The translations under genes and the position numbers were made by a program. Positions 1-8,697 of a stretch of DNA of 64,000 bases are shown one piece after another. The notes beneath the pieces were generated by a model. That model was not told where the DNA came from, searched no databases, and was given only the letters and a program-made list of their open reading frames with translations. The stretch lies in NCBI RefSeq assembly GCF_009827655.1, contig NZ_WTYV01000006.1:186001-250000 (forward strand). The letters are read 5' to 3'. This DNA comes from Alteraurantiacibacter buctensis. Its GTDB lineage: Bacteria; Pseudomonadota; Alphaproteobacteria; Sphingomonadales; Sphingomonadaceae. Every line of letters starts with the position of its first letter. Position 1 is the first letter of the stretch.

Positions 1-266
1 CGGGCGCTATCGCGCAACTGTCCCGGCATTTCCATGTCTGTCGGCAGAGCAACGGTTTGCGCCCCCGCAGTGGTCAGAATGGTGGCCGTGGTTTCCATCT
101 GCGGCGTATCAAGAACGCGCGCAAGCCGCACCTCGCCAAGCCGGATCAGCGTAGGTAGCCGTTCAATCGTGTCATCCGACAGCATCAAGTGGCGGATCAG
201 GAACGCCTGCAAGCCGCCATAGCTGTCAATGTCGATTTCTTCTGGGAGTGTGATCGTAATGGTCAT
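1..266 (-). CDS. Phage structural-region protein, 3' end outside window
   Basis: The start is an ATG at 266-264 reading MTITITLPEEIDIDS, and the frame stays open to the window edge (at least 88 residues). The visible part is a soluble protein with repeated Ile/Thr and Leu. It lies directly downstream of the 110-residue gene at 277-609, in the block that follows the capsid gene, so a head-completion or tail-connection role is likely from position alone. No family is recognised. Confidence 0.6.
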   Translation of the reverse strand, partial: MTITITLPEEIDIDSYGGLQAFLIRHLMLSDDTIERLPTLIRLGEVRLARVLDTPQMETTATILTTAGAQTVALPTDMEMPGQLRDSA

Positions 267-276
267 TAAAGCCCCC

Positions 277-609
277 TCAGAGGAGTATCCGCGCCATACC
301 CGGCACAAGATGCCGGTAGTCGCTGTCCATCAGCTTGCGCTTTACCGCATCCATGTGGTGCGGGTTCCACATGTCGATCCCTTCCTCGACCAGCCACTTC
401 AGGCCGACAGAGGCGGGAATGCTGCCCACATGCCACATCTCGGAGCGCTTATCGGGGGCATCAGCCGCCTTGTTACGCTCGATAATCTGTTCTTCACCAA
501 CGCCCTCGGAACGGATTTGCACCGTGCCCTCGTCCTCGTCAGACGAGCGTATCCAGCGCCGAATGCCATTCCAGGAACCGTCATCAAGCAGTTCCCACTT
601 GCTGAACAT
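277..609 (-). CDS. Phage protein of unknown function, 110 aa
   Basis: An ATG-started frame gives an acidic soluble protein with many Trp and charged residues (MFSKWELLDDGSWNG at the N-terminus). It touches the end of the 65-residue gene upstream (609) and is followed after 10 bases by the next leftward gene, so it belongs to the late structural operon. I do not recognise the family. Position after the major capsid gene suggests a head-tail connector or decoration protein, which is inference. Confidence 0.65.
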   Translation of the reverse strand: MFSKWELLDDGSWNGIRRWIRSSDEDEGTVQIRSEGVGEEQIIERNKAADAPDKRSEMWHVGSIPASVGLKWLVEEGIDMWNPHHMDAVKRKLMDSDYRHLVPGMARILL

Positions 610-806
610 TATTCGGCAAGTCCCTTGGCCACCAGTTCCGCACCCGCCGCTTCATCGGCAGGGGAAAAGGAAGCGCCAACCGGCAGGAAGCCGCCTTCGC
701 CGTCATGGATGGCTTCAGCCTTCTTGACGGTTAGTGCGCCCTTAGGCTTGCGCGGACGCGAACCGCCCTTCCTGCCGTCGCCATCGTGGTCCAGCGGGTC
801 AGCCAT
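609..806 (-). CDS. Small basic phage protein, 65 aa
   Basis: A 65-residue protein beginning MADPLDHDGDGRKGG with a Lys/Arg/Gly-rich N-terminal half and an Ala-rich C-terminus. It is the first gene after the capsid terminator and overlaps the next gene by one base. Small proteins in this place in tailed phages are often decoration or head-completion proteins, but nothing in the sequence fixes a role. The ATG has GAGG upstream (AAGAGGTGATT before it). Confidence 0.6.
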   Translation of the reverse strand: MADPLDHDGDGRKGGSRPRKPKGALTVKKAEAIHDGEGGFLPVGASFSPADEAAGAELVAKGLAE

Positions 807-819
807 AAATCACCTCTTG

Positions 820-854
820 CAAAGGAAAGGCGGGGCAGCCGAAGCCACCCCGCC
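820..854 (-). terminator. Rho-independent terminator after major capsid gene
   Basis: On the minus strand a GGCGGGG/CCCCGCC stem, with an inner GGCTTCGGC loop, is followed by TTTCCTTT. It lies just behind the stop codon of the capsid gene (861) and before the next late gene. This suits a strongly expressed capsid message with partial read-through into the genes beyond. Confidence 0.75.
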
Positions 855-860
855 AATCGG

Positions 861-1811
861 TTAGGTCAGGTCAGCGACCACGCCCGACGCAGCCTGGTTG
901 AGGCAGCGCAGGGCAACTTCGGTGCGCAGCGCCTTGCGGTCGGCCAGGCCGGTCTTGGCCAGGTCGAACGGGGTCAGCGCCTCGCCCACACCCACATCCC
1001 AATACTCGGGATCGACCACCAGTGCCGAGCGGGCATCGGCAAACCGATCGGGCACGAACTGCAGTTCGCCGAAGTCCGACACGTAGATGTCGGCACCCGC
1101 CACAATGGTCAGGCGCTTGTTGCCCGCTTCACGGCGCGAAGTCGCCAGACCGCTGAAGGCCGCTTCTTCCTGCTTCTTGGCCCCGTTGGTAATAACCATC
1201 TTGGGATTGCCGCCGCTGGTCCAGATGGACGATAGCACGGCCTTCAGCAGGGTTTCCGTGTAGGTGCGCTGCGTGCCGTTGGTGGCAGCCGCAACGATAC
1301 CGGACGAGAAACCGCCGTTGGCACCGGAAGAACCGCGCGACACGTTGCTGGTCAGCCACGCCTGGGCACCGGCAGTCAGGCCCGCCACGGAGGCGGTAGC
1401 AGCAACGGAGGCGTAGTTGCCCACGAAGCGCTTTTCCTGGTCGGTCATGATCTCGCGGCCAGCCTTCATCAGCTCGCGCGCCAGTTCCGACTTGCGACCG
1501 GCCTTGTTGGTCCATTCCACGGTGGTCGAGGCAGCCACAACCTTGGTGAAAATCTGGGTGTGCGTGCCGACGCGGGTGGTGTTTGCGCGGCTCGTATTGG
1601 CCAGGTCATCACCCTGCACGGCGGCATTGGTGTGGTCGGCAGCGGCGAGGCTGTCGGTCTGCCATTCGGTGTAGGTGTTGCTGACCTTGCTGGTGCCGAT
1701 AGCGTTCTTGAACGGGGTATCGTCCGGGAACAGTTCGGCGATCTTGTTCGACAGATCCTCACGCACGCCCACGCGGGATACGTTCTGGATGGTATTGGAG
1801 GGAACAGCCAT
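861..1811 (-). CDS. Major capsid protein (SU10-like)
   Basis: The 316-residue protein forms the phage head shell. The N-terminal pattern MAVPSNTIQNVSRVGVREDL, then FPDDTPFKNAIG and an EWQTDSL stretch, is what I know from the SU10-type major capsid family. A central block with VVAASTTVEWTN and EIMTDQEKRFVGNY and a C-terminal ALVVDPEYWDVG block follow. Length is normal for this HK97-fold family. It is preceded by the scaffold gene and followed by a strong terminator, as expected for a capsid gene. Confidence 0.88.
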   Translation of the reverse strand: MAVPSNTIQNVSRVGVREDLSNKIAELFPDDTPFKNAIGTSKVSNTYTEWQTDSLAAADHTNAAVQGDDLANTSRANTTRVGTHTQIFTKVVAASTTVEWTNKAGRKSELARELMKAGREIMTDQEKRFVGNYASVAATASVAGLTAGAQAWLTSNVSRGSSGANGGFSSGIVAAATNGTQRTYTETLLKAVLSSIWTSGGNPKMVITNGAKKQEEAAFSGLATSRREAGNKRLTIVAGADIYVSDFGELQFVPDRFADARSALVVDPEYWDVGVGEALTPFDLAKTGLADRKALRTEVALRCLNQAASGVVADLT

Positions 1812-1886
1812 GATGAAAAATCCATCTATTGCAGGCAGTTAACCTGCGTATTGGGAAAGTCGCGTCTCACGACGCAAAGCGGTGGT

Positions 1887-2873
1887 TTAGAGGATGCCCT
1901 GAGCTTCCAGCCAATCCGCCATTGCAGCACCTTGGGCATCACGGTTCTTGCCGCTGGCCTTGATGCGCTGGAATGCCTGGTCTGCGCTTGCCGCCCTGGT
2001 CTTGCCCTGGGGTGCGGCGTTGGGGCGAAGGCTCTTGCCCTTGGCGGCACGAACCTTCTGCATCTGACGGGCCGTGGCCTTGTCGAACTTCGCGGCCTTT
2101 TCCTGCCATTCCGCCACCTGCGCGAGGTTGCGCACGTCCTGGGCGGTCAGGTCAGCCTTCATGGCCGGGTCGTATCCCAGCGCTTCCATTGCGGAAAACG
2201 CCTTGGCGAAGTAGCCTTCCCGCGTCTGCGGGTTGGCGATCTCGGGAATAGCCATTAGTTCGCGTTCTCGCTGCATCTCGAAAGCCTGACGGTCTTCGGA
2301 ATTGGCGGCGCTCTCCAGACCGGCCACCTGCTGCATAAAGTCGTTATGCTGGGCAAGTTGATCCCGGTAGGCATCGCGGGCAGTCAGATAGGAGACATCG
2401 TCACGATAGTGCTGACGCTGGGGCATCTGGGGGGCGTAAGCCTCACCAATGGCCTTCAGCTGCTCGGCATATCGTGCCTTTGCCTGTGCGTCGGCCTGTG
2501 CTGCGCGGACTTCTGCGTCGCGCTGGGCATTGCTGGCCTTCGTGGTGGCCTCTTGGACCTGTGCGTTGCGGCGGGTTTCACTTGCGGCCCACGCAGCCTG
2601 GGCTTCCGGGGGAAGCTGGGCAAAGGTCGCTTTTTCCTCCGCTGTCAGGCTTACGGGCGGATCGATGGCCGGGAGTTCCGGTTCGTCCGCTTCGTCTGCC
2701 TGTTCCTCGTCCAGTTCCAAGTCCTCGCCTTCATCGGCGGCTTCCTCGTCACTGTCGGATTGATCGTCCTGTTCGTCTTCATCGCCAAACAGGTAATTCT
2801 CGAAATCAGCCGCCTTTTCGTCCACACTGACAGGTGCGGGCGCGTTGGCGGCTTCCATTGCTGGATGGGCCAT
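1887..2873 (-). CDS. Phage scaffolding protein
   Basis: The 328-residue protein has a very acidic N-terminal third (runs of Glu and Asp at about residues 28-70), a Pro/Leu-rich linker, and then a long Ala/Gln/Lys-rich helical region (about residues 85-260), typical of phage scaffolds that guide capsid assembly. The C-terminus (about 290-328) is basic and would contact the capsid. It lies immediately upstream of the major capsid gene, the normal order portal-scaffold-capsid. The 75-base gap to the capsid gene (1812-1886) holds only its ribosome-binding region and a short GCAGG/CCTGC palindrome. Confidence 0.8.
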   Translation of the reverse strand: MAHPAMEAANAPAPVSVDEKAADFENYLFGDEDEQDDQSDSDEEAADEGEDLELDEEQADEADEPELPAIDPPVSLTAEEKATFAQLPPEAQAAWAASETRRNAQVQEATTKASNAQRDAEVRAAQADAQAKARYAEQLKAIGEAYAPQMPQRQHYRDDVSYLTARDAYRDQLAQHNDFMQQVAGLESAANSEDRQAFEMQRERELMAIPEIANPQTREGYFAKAFSAMEALGYDPAMKADLTAQDVRNLAQVAEWQEKAAKFDKATARQMQKVRAAKGKSLRPNAAPQGKTRAASADQAFQRIKASGKNRDAQGAAMADWLEAQGIL

Positions 2874-2920
2874 CCTTACGTCCTTCTATGGGAATGCCGA
2901 CACCATCGCGGTGTGGGCGG

Positions 2921-3286
2921 CTACAATGCCCGCAGGATACGGGCGCTGTTTTCTCTCTCTACAGCAGCGCGGCGCTCTACTTCCGCCTTGCCAGTGTAGA
3001 TGATCTGCACGACTTCGCGCTCAATTTCACGGGCCATGCGGTCCGCAACAGCGAACTCATACAGCTTGTCGTTATCGCGGTGGCCAACGGCACTGGCGGC
3101 TTCGAAATAGTCCTGCCGCAGCCGGGCGATCATATCCGCCAGACCACCTTCCTCGTGGTAGAACGCTTCCCAGCGCTGTCCACGCGCCACGGCATCGGCA
3201 GGGGTGTTCAGGCGGGTTTGTTCCAGCACGTTGATGCCAAGACGGCGAACGAGCCAGAGGGCCAGGCGGGTGAGGGCGTTACGCAT
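2921..3286 (-). CDS. Phage protein between portal and scaffold, 121 aa
   Basis: A 121-residue, mostly helical, Arg- and Glu-rich protein starting MRNALTRLALWLVRR with an amphipathic first helix. Its start overlaps the end of the portal gene by 8 bases. It may be a head morphogenesis protein in view of its position. No catalytic motif is visible and no family is recognised. Confidence 0.7.
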   Translation of the reverse strand: MRNALTRLALWLVRRLGINVLEQTRLNTPADAVARGQRWEAFYHEEGGLADMIARLRQDYFEAASAVGHRDNDKLYEFAVADRMAREIEREVVQIIYTGKAEVERRAAVERENSARILRAL

Positions 3287-5366
3287 TCAACGCACCACCG
3301 GGCCTGTTCTGGTCCATCTGCGCCTTGTGGGCCGCGTCCAGCCTCATGCGCTGGTCTTCCAATTGCGCTTCCATCACCATGCGTTCGCGGGCAAGCTGGG
3401 CTTCCTGTGCCGCCTTTTCGCGGGCCAGTTGCATGTCCAGCGCGTGCTTTTCGCGCATCGTCTCGATGGTGGCCGCGTTCTTTTCGCGGTCCAGCGCAAT
3501 CTTGGCTTCGGCTTCCTGCGCCTTAAGCTGCAATTCCGCCTGTTTGGCCTGTTGTTCCGCCTGCATCGCAGCGGCGGCAGGATCGGGGCGCTCGGGCGAA
3601 TTGGCGGGATCGTAAACGAACTCATCACCCTGACCCAGCCCGGTATCGCGCGCCATGCCATCAAACCAGTTGAACACATGTTCCGGCCCCGCAAAGCCAG
3701 ACTGGATGGCATTGGCCAGCGGCTGCGACATGGCCATGCGATACTGAATGCGCTTATCCTTGGAATTGCTGCCAAGACCCACCCGCACGATCATGTTGAC
3801 TTCATCGGGCCACTGGCGCGGATCGACCTGCTTGTATTGCCCGTCCACCTTGATGCGGAAGGGTTCGCCTTCAGCCTTCATCAGGCGATACTTCTTGCCA
3901 AACAGCCGCCCGATGCACTCGGCGAACTGGCGCGCGATAGCCTCTTCGTTCTGCTGGCCCTGCACCTGCATCATCGCCGTGCCGGTGGCAGTCTTGTTCA
4001 ACGCGTCGGCATCAAGGCCCTGGTTAAGCCGGGTGATGCCGGTGAGGCTTTCCCGCTCGCCGGTAATCCACTCCATCACCGCCAGCGATTTCGCGGGATC
4101 GAACGAGGACTGCCACGGCTGCACGGACGAAAGCCCCCCCTTGACCCGGATTGGTGAACCGGGGATCGGGGACAGGATGTCCTGATAGGTCTGCATATCC
4201 GCCATCGCGGTATCGACCACCGGGCGGGGCATATTGGACAGCGCCAGACCGTCGAACAACTGACGGCCCACAAATGTGCGCTGATACTGGATGTGCATGA
4301 CCTTGTCGGCCAGCGAATAGCCCACCATGCGGTGCGAACGGGGGAAGGGGCAGAACACCGCAAACGGGTGTTCGTCCACCTGTTCCACTGCCGGTTCGCC
4401 GGTTTCCGCGTCGATCAGGATCTGGTCCTCAACGCGGAACACCTTGACGCGCTCGGCAATGCCATCGCCATCAATGTCAGCAAGGGCGTATTCCTCGTGC
4501 AGCAGCACAAGTTCGGCAGCCTTGCTGTTTTCCGATGCCCGGTGATAGTCAAGCACGCTTTCCGCGTCCGGGATGGCCGGGGCGTTGCCGTGCATCGGCA
4601 GATCGTAAACCTGATCCTGATCGAAACCCATCTCAACCAGTTCGGAACGGGTCTTTTCGCAAACGTGCGCCAGGTAGGCGGCGGTATCCTCGTGGCGAGC
4701 CTTGGGGCTGAAGCGGAACTCAGACAGCGGCACGGCATAATCAACAAAGCGCTTGACCAGTTTTGTGCGCTTGATGTCAGCCACCAGATTGCCAGTGGCA
4801 ATATGCTCACCTGTGGCATCGTCCGCGATCAATTGCGGCACGTAGGCCAGGACTTCAACCTTGTCTCTGCCTTCCTTGCCGTCATCACGATCAACCATCA
4901 GAGCGAGTTCCTCCTCGCTGCCGACAATGATCTGCTCGGTTGAAGTCTTTTCCTCGGTTTCCGCAACGGTCTTGAATACGCCCAGCTTCCGCAGCAGGCC
5001 ATCAAACAGCCCGTCATACAGGATGCGATAGCCGTCCTGCTGGCGCATGAAGTTGTAATTCAGCGCCGCCGTGGCATCGTCCGCAGCCTGTTCATCTGCC
5101 TGATCGGTAGCCTCGAACTCAACCGCTCGGTCACCGGACACAAAGGCCCGCAGAACCGACTGCTGCATGTAGTCGATGGTTTCCTGCACGTCCGGCAGGA
5201 CGATCTGCGAGCGCCCCTCGATCTCATTACCAAACGGCTGCGCTTCGTAATAGCGAAACGCCTGATCGGTGAGGGTTTCCAGCGTGTCGTAATAGCTGTC
5301 CGCGTCCTCGCATTCCTTGCGCAGGAAGCTGACCAGCTCGTCAAGGCCCTGAGGGGCTTCAGTCAT
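3279..5366 (-). CDS. Phage portal protein
   Basis: The 695-residue protein forms the dodecameric DNA-entry ring at the head vertex. The N-terminal half has the portal pattern (LTDQAFRYYEA, then QIVLPDVQETIDYM, then the NYNFMRQQDGYRILYDGLFDGL region near residues 105-125). A middle domain around DEHPFAVFCPFPRSHRMVGYS is conserved in large P22/SU10-type portals. The C-terminal ~110 residues are an uninterrupted Ala/Gln/Glu/Arg coiled coil, matching the long barrel helices of such portals. It overlaps terL by 4 bases (ATGA), so the two are translationally coupled. Confidence 0.85.
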   Translation of the reverse strand: MTEAPQGLDELVSFLRKECEDADSYYDTLETLTDQAFRYYEAQPFGNEIEGRSQIVLPDVQETIDYMQQSVLRAFVSGDRAVEFEATDQADEQAADDATAALNYNFMRQQDGYRILYDGLFDGLLRKLGVFKTVAETEEKTSTEQIIVGSEEELALMVDRDDGKEGRDKVEVLAYVPQLIADDATGEHIATGNLVADIKRTKLVKRFVDYAVPLSEFRFSPKARHEDTAAYLAHVCEKTRSELVEMGFDQDQVYDLPMHGNAPAIPDAESVLDYHRASENSKAAELVLLHEEYALADIDGDGIAERVKVFRVEDQILIDAETGEPAVEQVDEHPFAVFCPFPRSHRMVGYSLADKVMHIQYQRTFVGRQLFDGLALSNMPRPVVDTAMADMQTYQDILSPIPGSPIRVKGGLSSVQPWQSSFDPAKSLAVMEWITGERESLTGITRLNQGLDADALNKTATGTAMMQVQGQQNEEAIARQFAECIGRLFGKKYRLMKAEGEPFRIKVDGQYKQVDPRQWPDEVNMIVRVGLGSNSKDKRIQYRMAMSQPLANAIQSGFAGPEHVFNWFDGMARDTGLGQGDEFVYDPANSPERPDPAAAAMQAEQQAKQAELQLKAQEAEAKIALDREKNAATIETMREKHALDMQLAREKAAQEAQLARERMVMEAQLEDQRMRLDAAHKAQMDQNRPGGALNA

Positions 5367-6688
5367 GCCATTGCCCTTTTCAGGTTGGAGAGGTCGAGCG
5401 CCTCAAATTGCCCCACGTCCTTCGGCTTTCCGATGGCGAAAGTGCGGAATGCGTCCGCCGGATCACTGGCCCAATCGTGCAACGGGGTGTCCCGGTATGC
5501 CCGCAGCTTTTCATCCCACACGCGGCGATATGATCGCAGGGCATCAAGCCCCTTCGTGCATTTTTCCTTGTCGAAGCGGCAAATCGGGATGATCTGCCGG
5601 ACCTCGTTGATATCGTTGGCGACGGACTTGGTGCGCGGGACAATCCGAACGCCCTTCAAGCCCATTGTCTCGGCGGTCTGGGCAATCGACCCCGTGGTGC
5701 TCACCAAATGCTCATTCTCGGCATCATGGGGCAACAGGTGTTCGCCGTAGTTGTAATCCTTGCCCTTTACGTGCTTGACGTAGTGGTCGATCCCCACGCT
5801 CGTATTGGCGTAGTAGTCGATCACATCCCAGCCAGAGCCATTGGCCTGCACAAACCAGATGACCGTCGCGTCGTTCCGCCCCAGATCCCAAGCGGTATGG
5901 ACCTGCCGCTGCGGATTGTAGGGTACGAAGCCTATCCGCCCATCCGCTTCGGCCTTGTCAATCAGCTTGGCGTAGTAAGCGCCAGGCAGGCCGGCGGAGA
6001 AGCTGGTCATGTATTCCTGCTGGAATATCGCCTCGCCGTCTTCCTCGCCGCGTTCTGTAATCAGTTCCTGTCGTTCGGTTTCAAGCACGTCCGGCGCGAA
6101 CACGCCCGTTTCAGACGCTATAAGCCTTTCGGCAAACCAGTCTGGCGATGCTTCCGCCATTTCGTGCATCCGGTGGGCATGATTGCGACCACGTGGTGTG
6201 GTGATGAACATGGCCCACCCGCCATTCTCGGCGAGGATCGGACGAATAAGGCTCCATGCCTGCGGGTTGCTTAGCGCCCATTCCGAAAACACCACGCCAA
6301 CCGGCGGCGTGCCAACAAGCGCGTCGTAATTGTCAGACCCGATCACCTGCCACGTTGACCCGCACTTGAAGCGGATCATCATATCCTGTTCGCGAGTTGT
6401 CTCCCGCAATTCACGCGGGAAAGCCCAATCAATGCGCTTCATCCCGGTATGCGGGTCAACGGCATCCCAGATTGCCTTGCGCGCCTGGTTCTGCTGCGGC
6501 AGCAGGTGCCAGTAAACGCCAACCCGTTCATGCGCGGCGCACGATGTAAAGTGCAGCGCTACATCGTCCTTGCCATGGCGGCGCGGCCAGATCACCGACG
6601 CGCGTTTGCCGCCATTGTGCATGTAGCGCCACAGATTGTCCTGATATGCCCTCGGCTCCCACCGATTGGGCAGGGTAATCTCAGGCAC
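5363..6688 (-). CDS. terL: Terminase large subunit
   Basis: The 441-residue motor/nuclease packages phage DNA. Walker-A-like WPRRHGKDD lies near residue 34; an Asp replaces the usual Ser/Thr, as in several TerL families. The Walker-B region VGVVFSEWALS is near 130, followed by the coupling motif FITTPRGR near 158. The C-terminal RNase-H-like nuclease starts with TAWDLGRNDATV (near 265), and later acidic residues lie in the HDAENEH block. Length fits the family. It overlaps the upstream small gene by 8 bases and the portal gene by 4. Confidence 0.9.
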   Translation of the reverse strand: MPEITLPNRWEPRAYQDNLWRYMHNGGKRASVIWPRRHGKDDVALHFTSCAAHERVGVYWHLLPQQNQARKAIWDAVDPHTGMKRIDWAFPRELRETTREQDMMIRFKCGSTWQVIGSDNYDALVGTPPVGVVFSEWALSNPQAWSLIRPILAENGGWAMFITTPRGRNHAHRMHEMAEASPDWFAERLIASETGVFAPDVLETERQELITERGEEDGEAIFQQEYMTSFSAGLPGAYYAKLIDKAEADGRIGFVPYNPQRQVHTAWDLGRNDATVIWFVQANGSGWDVIDYYANTSVGIDHYVKHVKGKDYNYGEHLLPHDAENEHLVSTTGSIAQTAETMGLKGVRIVPRTKSVANDINEVRQIIPICRFDKEKCTKGLDALRSYRRVWDEKLRAYRDTPLHDWASDPADAFRTFAIGKPKDVGQFEALDLSNLKRAMA

Positions 6689-6941
6689 CAGGCTTATTGA
6701 TCGTGACGCTTATTGCGCCACCACCTTCACCGGCCACCTGTAGCGGGAGCAGCTTCGGGTAAATGGACGACCAGAACGCATGTTCGTTCTTCGCGTCCTC
6801 CTTGGCCCACGCTACAAGGCGATTGGTGCCCCCAAGCTGCTCGGCAGCCTCGGCAATCGCTTCCTTAGCCGCTTTGGTGGTCTTGTTTTGCGAACCCTTT
6901 GGCCTTCCGGGGCCGGGTTTTCCGCCCGTTATTTTATTCAC
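6681..6941 (-). CDS. Probable terminase small subunit
   Basis: The 86-residue protein starts with a basic Gly/Pro-rich arm (GGKPGPGRPKGSQNKTTK), followed by an Ala-rich helix and a WAKEDAKNEHAFWSSIYPKLLP segment. The GRPKGSQNK arm is common in small DNA-packaging proteins, where it touches DNA. It precedes terL directly and overlaps it by 8 bases. It is shorter than most TerS proteins, so the name rests mainly on position and the arm. Confidence 0.65.
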   Translation of the reverse strand: MNKITGGKPGPGRPKGSQNKTTKAAKEAIAEAAEQLGGTNRLVAWAKEDAKNEHAFWSSIYPKLLPLQVAGEGGGAISVTINKPGA

Positions 6942-6995
6942 GTAACCCTCGCTTTCAGCTTCCCGAAGGATGGGCTGTTTTGGGTTGGAAGATTG

Positions 6996-7097
6996 TTAGA
7001 TAACCCACGTTGCCAGCAGGCCGGTAGCAAGGCCCAGCAGGTAGACGACGCCGCCAGCTATCAGCAGCGAGCGGATGCGGTCTGCCAGGTCGTCCAT
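6996..7097 (-). CDS. 33-aa single-helix membrane protein
   Basis: An ATG at 7097 with GAGG six bases upstream starts a 33-residue protein: MDDLADRIRSLL, then a hydrophobic helix rich in Gly, Val and Leu to the C-terminus. A longer frame reaches upstream to 7319 but would run through the terminator at 7281-7317, so the short start is preferred. It could be a small membrane protein linked to lysis or to superinfection control; this is inference from size and topology. Confidence 0.5.
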   Translation of the reverse strand: MDDLADRIRSLLIAGGVVYLLGLATGLLATWVI

Positions 7098-7280
7098 ATC
7101 GGGCCTCGCGTGAAAGTTCGCCCGCACCATGCCCCGTGTGTGCGCCTCTAAGTTGCGCTTGCATGTGATCGCCGGGAGGGCGGGCAGGACCGATGGAAGG
7201 GAGGAACATCGGCCCGGAATAAAACCCCGGTCAGACTGTGCCGCCGGGGGCGTTACGGGCGCTACCCGCAACTCGGAATG

Positions 7281-7317
7281 CAAAACGCCCGCGCAACCTT
7301 GTGTGGTCGGCGGGCGC
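7281..7317 (-). terminator. Rho-independent terminator ending the replication-gene transcript
   Basis: On the minus strand CGCCCGC pairs with GCGGGCG across a 14-base loop and is followed by TTTT. It follows the 67-residue gene at 7353-7556 and separates replication-side genes from packaging genes. The rest of 7098-7352 holds no convincing gene; it is GC-rich and probably contains the late promoter, which I cannot pinpoint. Confidence 0.7.
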
Positions 7318-7352
7318 ATTAAGAGATGGTGACTTGTTTCATACTTCGGGTT

Positions 7353-7556
7353 TTAAGTCAAGTCCTCATTCTCGCCTGCGTTGATAACCACGAACTCAGC
7401 GCCGCCGATCTCCACGGTTTTGCGGTCGATGGCCATGTTAAGCACGTCTGCCCACCCGCCATACCAAACTTCTGAATAATCGGGTGCCCATATGGTGGTG
7501 AGAGTGTTGTAATCGCGCGATGCGCTCTTCGCCTTCTTCCGCTTCTTCTTGCCCAT
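7353..7556 (-). CDS. Phage protein of unknown function, 67 aa
   Basis: The protein starts with a very basic MGKKKRKKAKSASR arm and continues with an aromatic-rich YSEVWYGGWADVLNMAI stretch and a short beta-rich end. The basic arm suggests nucleic-acid contact. It is the last gene before the terminator at 7281-7317 and starts 3 bases after the 141-residue gene ends. Family not recognised. Confidence 0.6.
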   Translation of the reverse strand: MGKKKRKKAKSASRDYNTLTTIWAPDYSEVWYGGWADVLNMAIDRKTVEIGGAEFVVINAGENEDLT

Positions 7557-7559
7557 CGC

Positions 7560-7985
7560 TCAATACCCCAACTTGGTCGCAATCACGCTGGCAACAAAGC
7601 CCGTGATAACCTTCGCGCTCTGGATGCGCTGCGCGTCGTTATTGGCAAAGCGGGAGCCAGCAACGCCTGCCGGTTCGTTGTGCCGGATTACGTTCTCGAA
7701 AACTTCCCAGTAGGGACGGGGCACCATGCCCTTGTAGCGGTGCAATTCATCCAGCGCTTCCTGCCGCGTCCAGCCATCGCCAGCGGTGGAAGCAGGCAGG
7801 CGTTCGCCGTATTGGGCGATCAGGCGCGGCTCACCGGCGCGGATCCAGAACAACTGGCAGTTGGCGATAACCTGGCGCGCGCCATGCTCAAAACCGATGC
7901 CACCCTGCCTGCACCACTTCTCAACGATGCAGCTATCGCGGCGGCGGTATGCCATCGCCTTCGTGTTGGTCTCGGCATGGGTCAC
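7560..7985 (-). CDS. Phage protein of unknown function, 141 aa
   Basis: This 141-residue protein has conserved-looking blocks: RQVIANCQLFWIRAGEP, a WTRQEALDELHRYKG helix, and PYWEVFENVIRHNEPAGVAGS. Similar proteins occur in alphaproteobacterial prophages before the packaging genes, but I know of no proven role. A late-gene regulator is possible from the position just ahead of a terminator and the late genes. It overlaps its upstream neighbour by 4 bases. Confidence 0.65.
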   Translation of the reverse strand: MTHAETNTKAMAYRRRDSCIVEKWCRQGGIGFEHGARQVIANCQLFWIRAGEPRLIAQYGERLPASTAGDGWTRQEALDELHRYKGMVPRPYWEVFENVIRHNEPAGVAGSRFANNDAQRIQSAKVITGFVASVIATKLGY

Positions 7986-8119
7986 GAAGTCCCGGTCGAA
8001 ATCGTCATTGGCAAGCTGGGCCAGCGTGCCCTCAACTCGGCATTCTCAGCCTCCAGCTTGTCGTGGCGCAGCACCCATTCGATGGTCTCGGAACGGGCGG
8101 CGGCTAGGGGGTCGGTCAT
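7982..8119 (-). CDS. 45-aa phage protein
   Basis: The ATG at 8119 has GAGGTG seven bases upstream, which fixes the start in a longer open frame. The product, MTDPLAAARSETIEWVLRHDK followed by ENAELRARW, is a short amphipathic helix, possibly a coiled coil. Its stop overlaps the next gene (ATGA). Role unknown. Confidence 0.5.
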   Translation of the reverse strand: MTDPLAAARSETIEWVLRHDKLEAENAELRARWPSLPMTISTGTS

Positions 8120-8123
8120 CACA

Positions 8124-8462
8124 TCACCTCGCTGGCGGGGCGGGTAAGGGCATCCAGTGGGTTGGCGCGACTGTGTCATCGTCGTAGTCCTGCACGTAAT
8201 TTGGCGCAGTTCTCGCTACCCATCGTCCTACCCGCTGATCAAATGCCACCACATCGCACAGAGTGCCCGCCCTGCCATTTGGCCAAATCCATTGCAGGAA
8301 CACCAAGATAAACGTGCCGTCTCTTGGTGCATTTTCAATCGGCCTCCATATGCTTTTGCATTCATCCGGAAATGCAGCAGTAAAAGCAGCGTCTGCGTGC
8401 TTGAATGCCTCGTCCATCTTGGCAAACGCCACGCCAAAATGCTTCCAAGGATCGCTCATCAC
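8124..8462 (-). CDS. DUF551-domain phage protein
   Basis: The 112-residue protein has an N-terminal Ala-rich helical part (residues 1-37) and a DUF551 domain: SIWRPIENAPRDGTFIL, aromatic middle, and THWMPLPAPP at the end. The W-x-P-I-E-x-A-P-R-D-G-T and H-W-M-P-L-P signatures define the family, which is common in phages and of unproven function. Two more proteins of this family occur in the rightward early genes (12722-13219 and 14068-14502). Confidence 0.8.
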   Translation of the reverse strand: MMSDPWKHFGVAFAKMDEAFKHADAAFTAAFPDECKSIWRPIENAPRDGTFILVFLQWIWPNGRAGTLCDVVAFDQRVGRWVARTAPNYVQDYDDDTVAPTHWMPLPAPPAR

Positions 8463-8499
8463 TCAATCTCCTTCCTTGCGACCGGCGAGGGTGCGCCGG

Positions 8500-8697
8500 T
8501 TATGCGTCCTTCACAGCCACCACGTCCCCCGCAGACCCGTCCCAAACCCAGCGCAGTTGATCGGCGGTGTAGCTGTTGCGTTCGTCCACGAAGCCCTGCC
8601 GAAGCTGGATGTGGTAGCGCTTGTCTCCACGGGGCGGCGCGCGCTTGCCGGATATGCGCCGGAAGCCTGGGGGGAGGGGTGGCAGGTCATCACTCAC
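8500..8697 (-). CDS. 65-aa phage protein
   Basis: A GTG at 8697 overlaps the stop of the upstream gene (GTGA), giving a 65-residue protein that starts VSDDLPPLPPGFRRI. The body is basic (KRAPPRGDKRYHIQLR) and ends in a WVWDGSAGDVVAVKDA tail that may be a small beta domain. The coupled start is chosen over a longer frame because of the overlap. Function unknown. Confidence 0.55.
   Translation of the reverse strand: MSDDLPPLPPGFRRISGKRAPPRGDKRYHIQLRQGFVDERNSYTADQLRWVWDGSAGDVVAVKDA

Noticed and set aside
6996-7319. 107-residue version of the small membrane protein
   Set aside because: It would begin inside a terminator hairpin and lacks a ribosome-binding site; the start at 7097 has GAGG at good distance.
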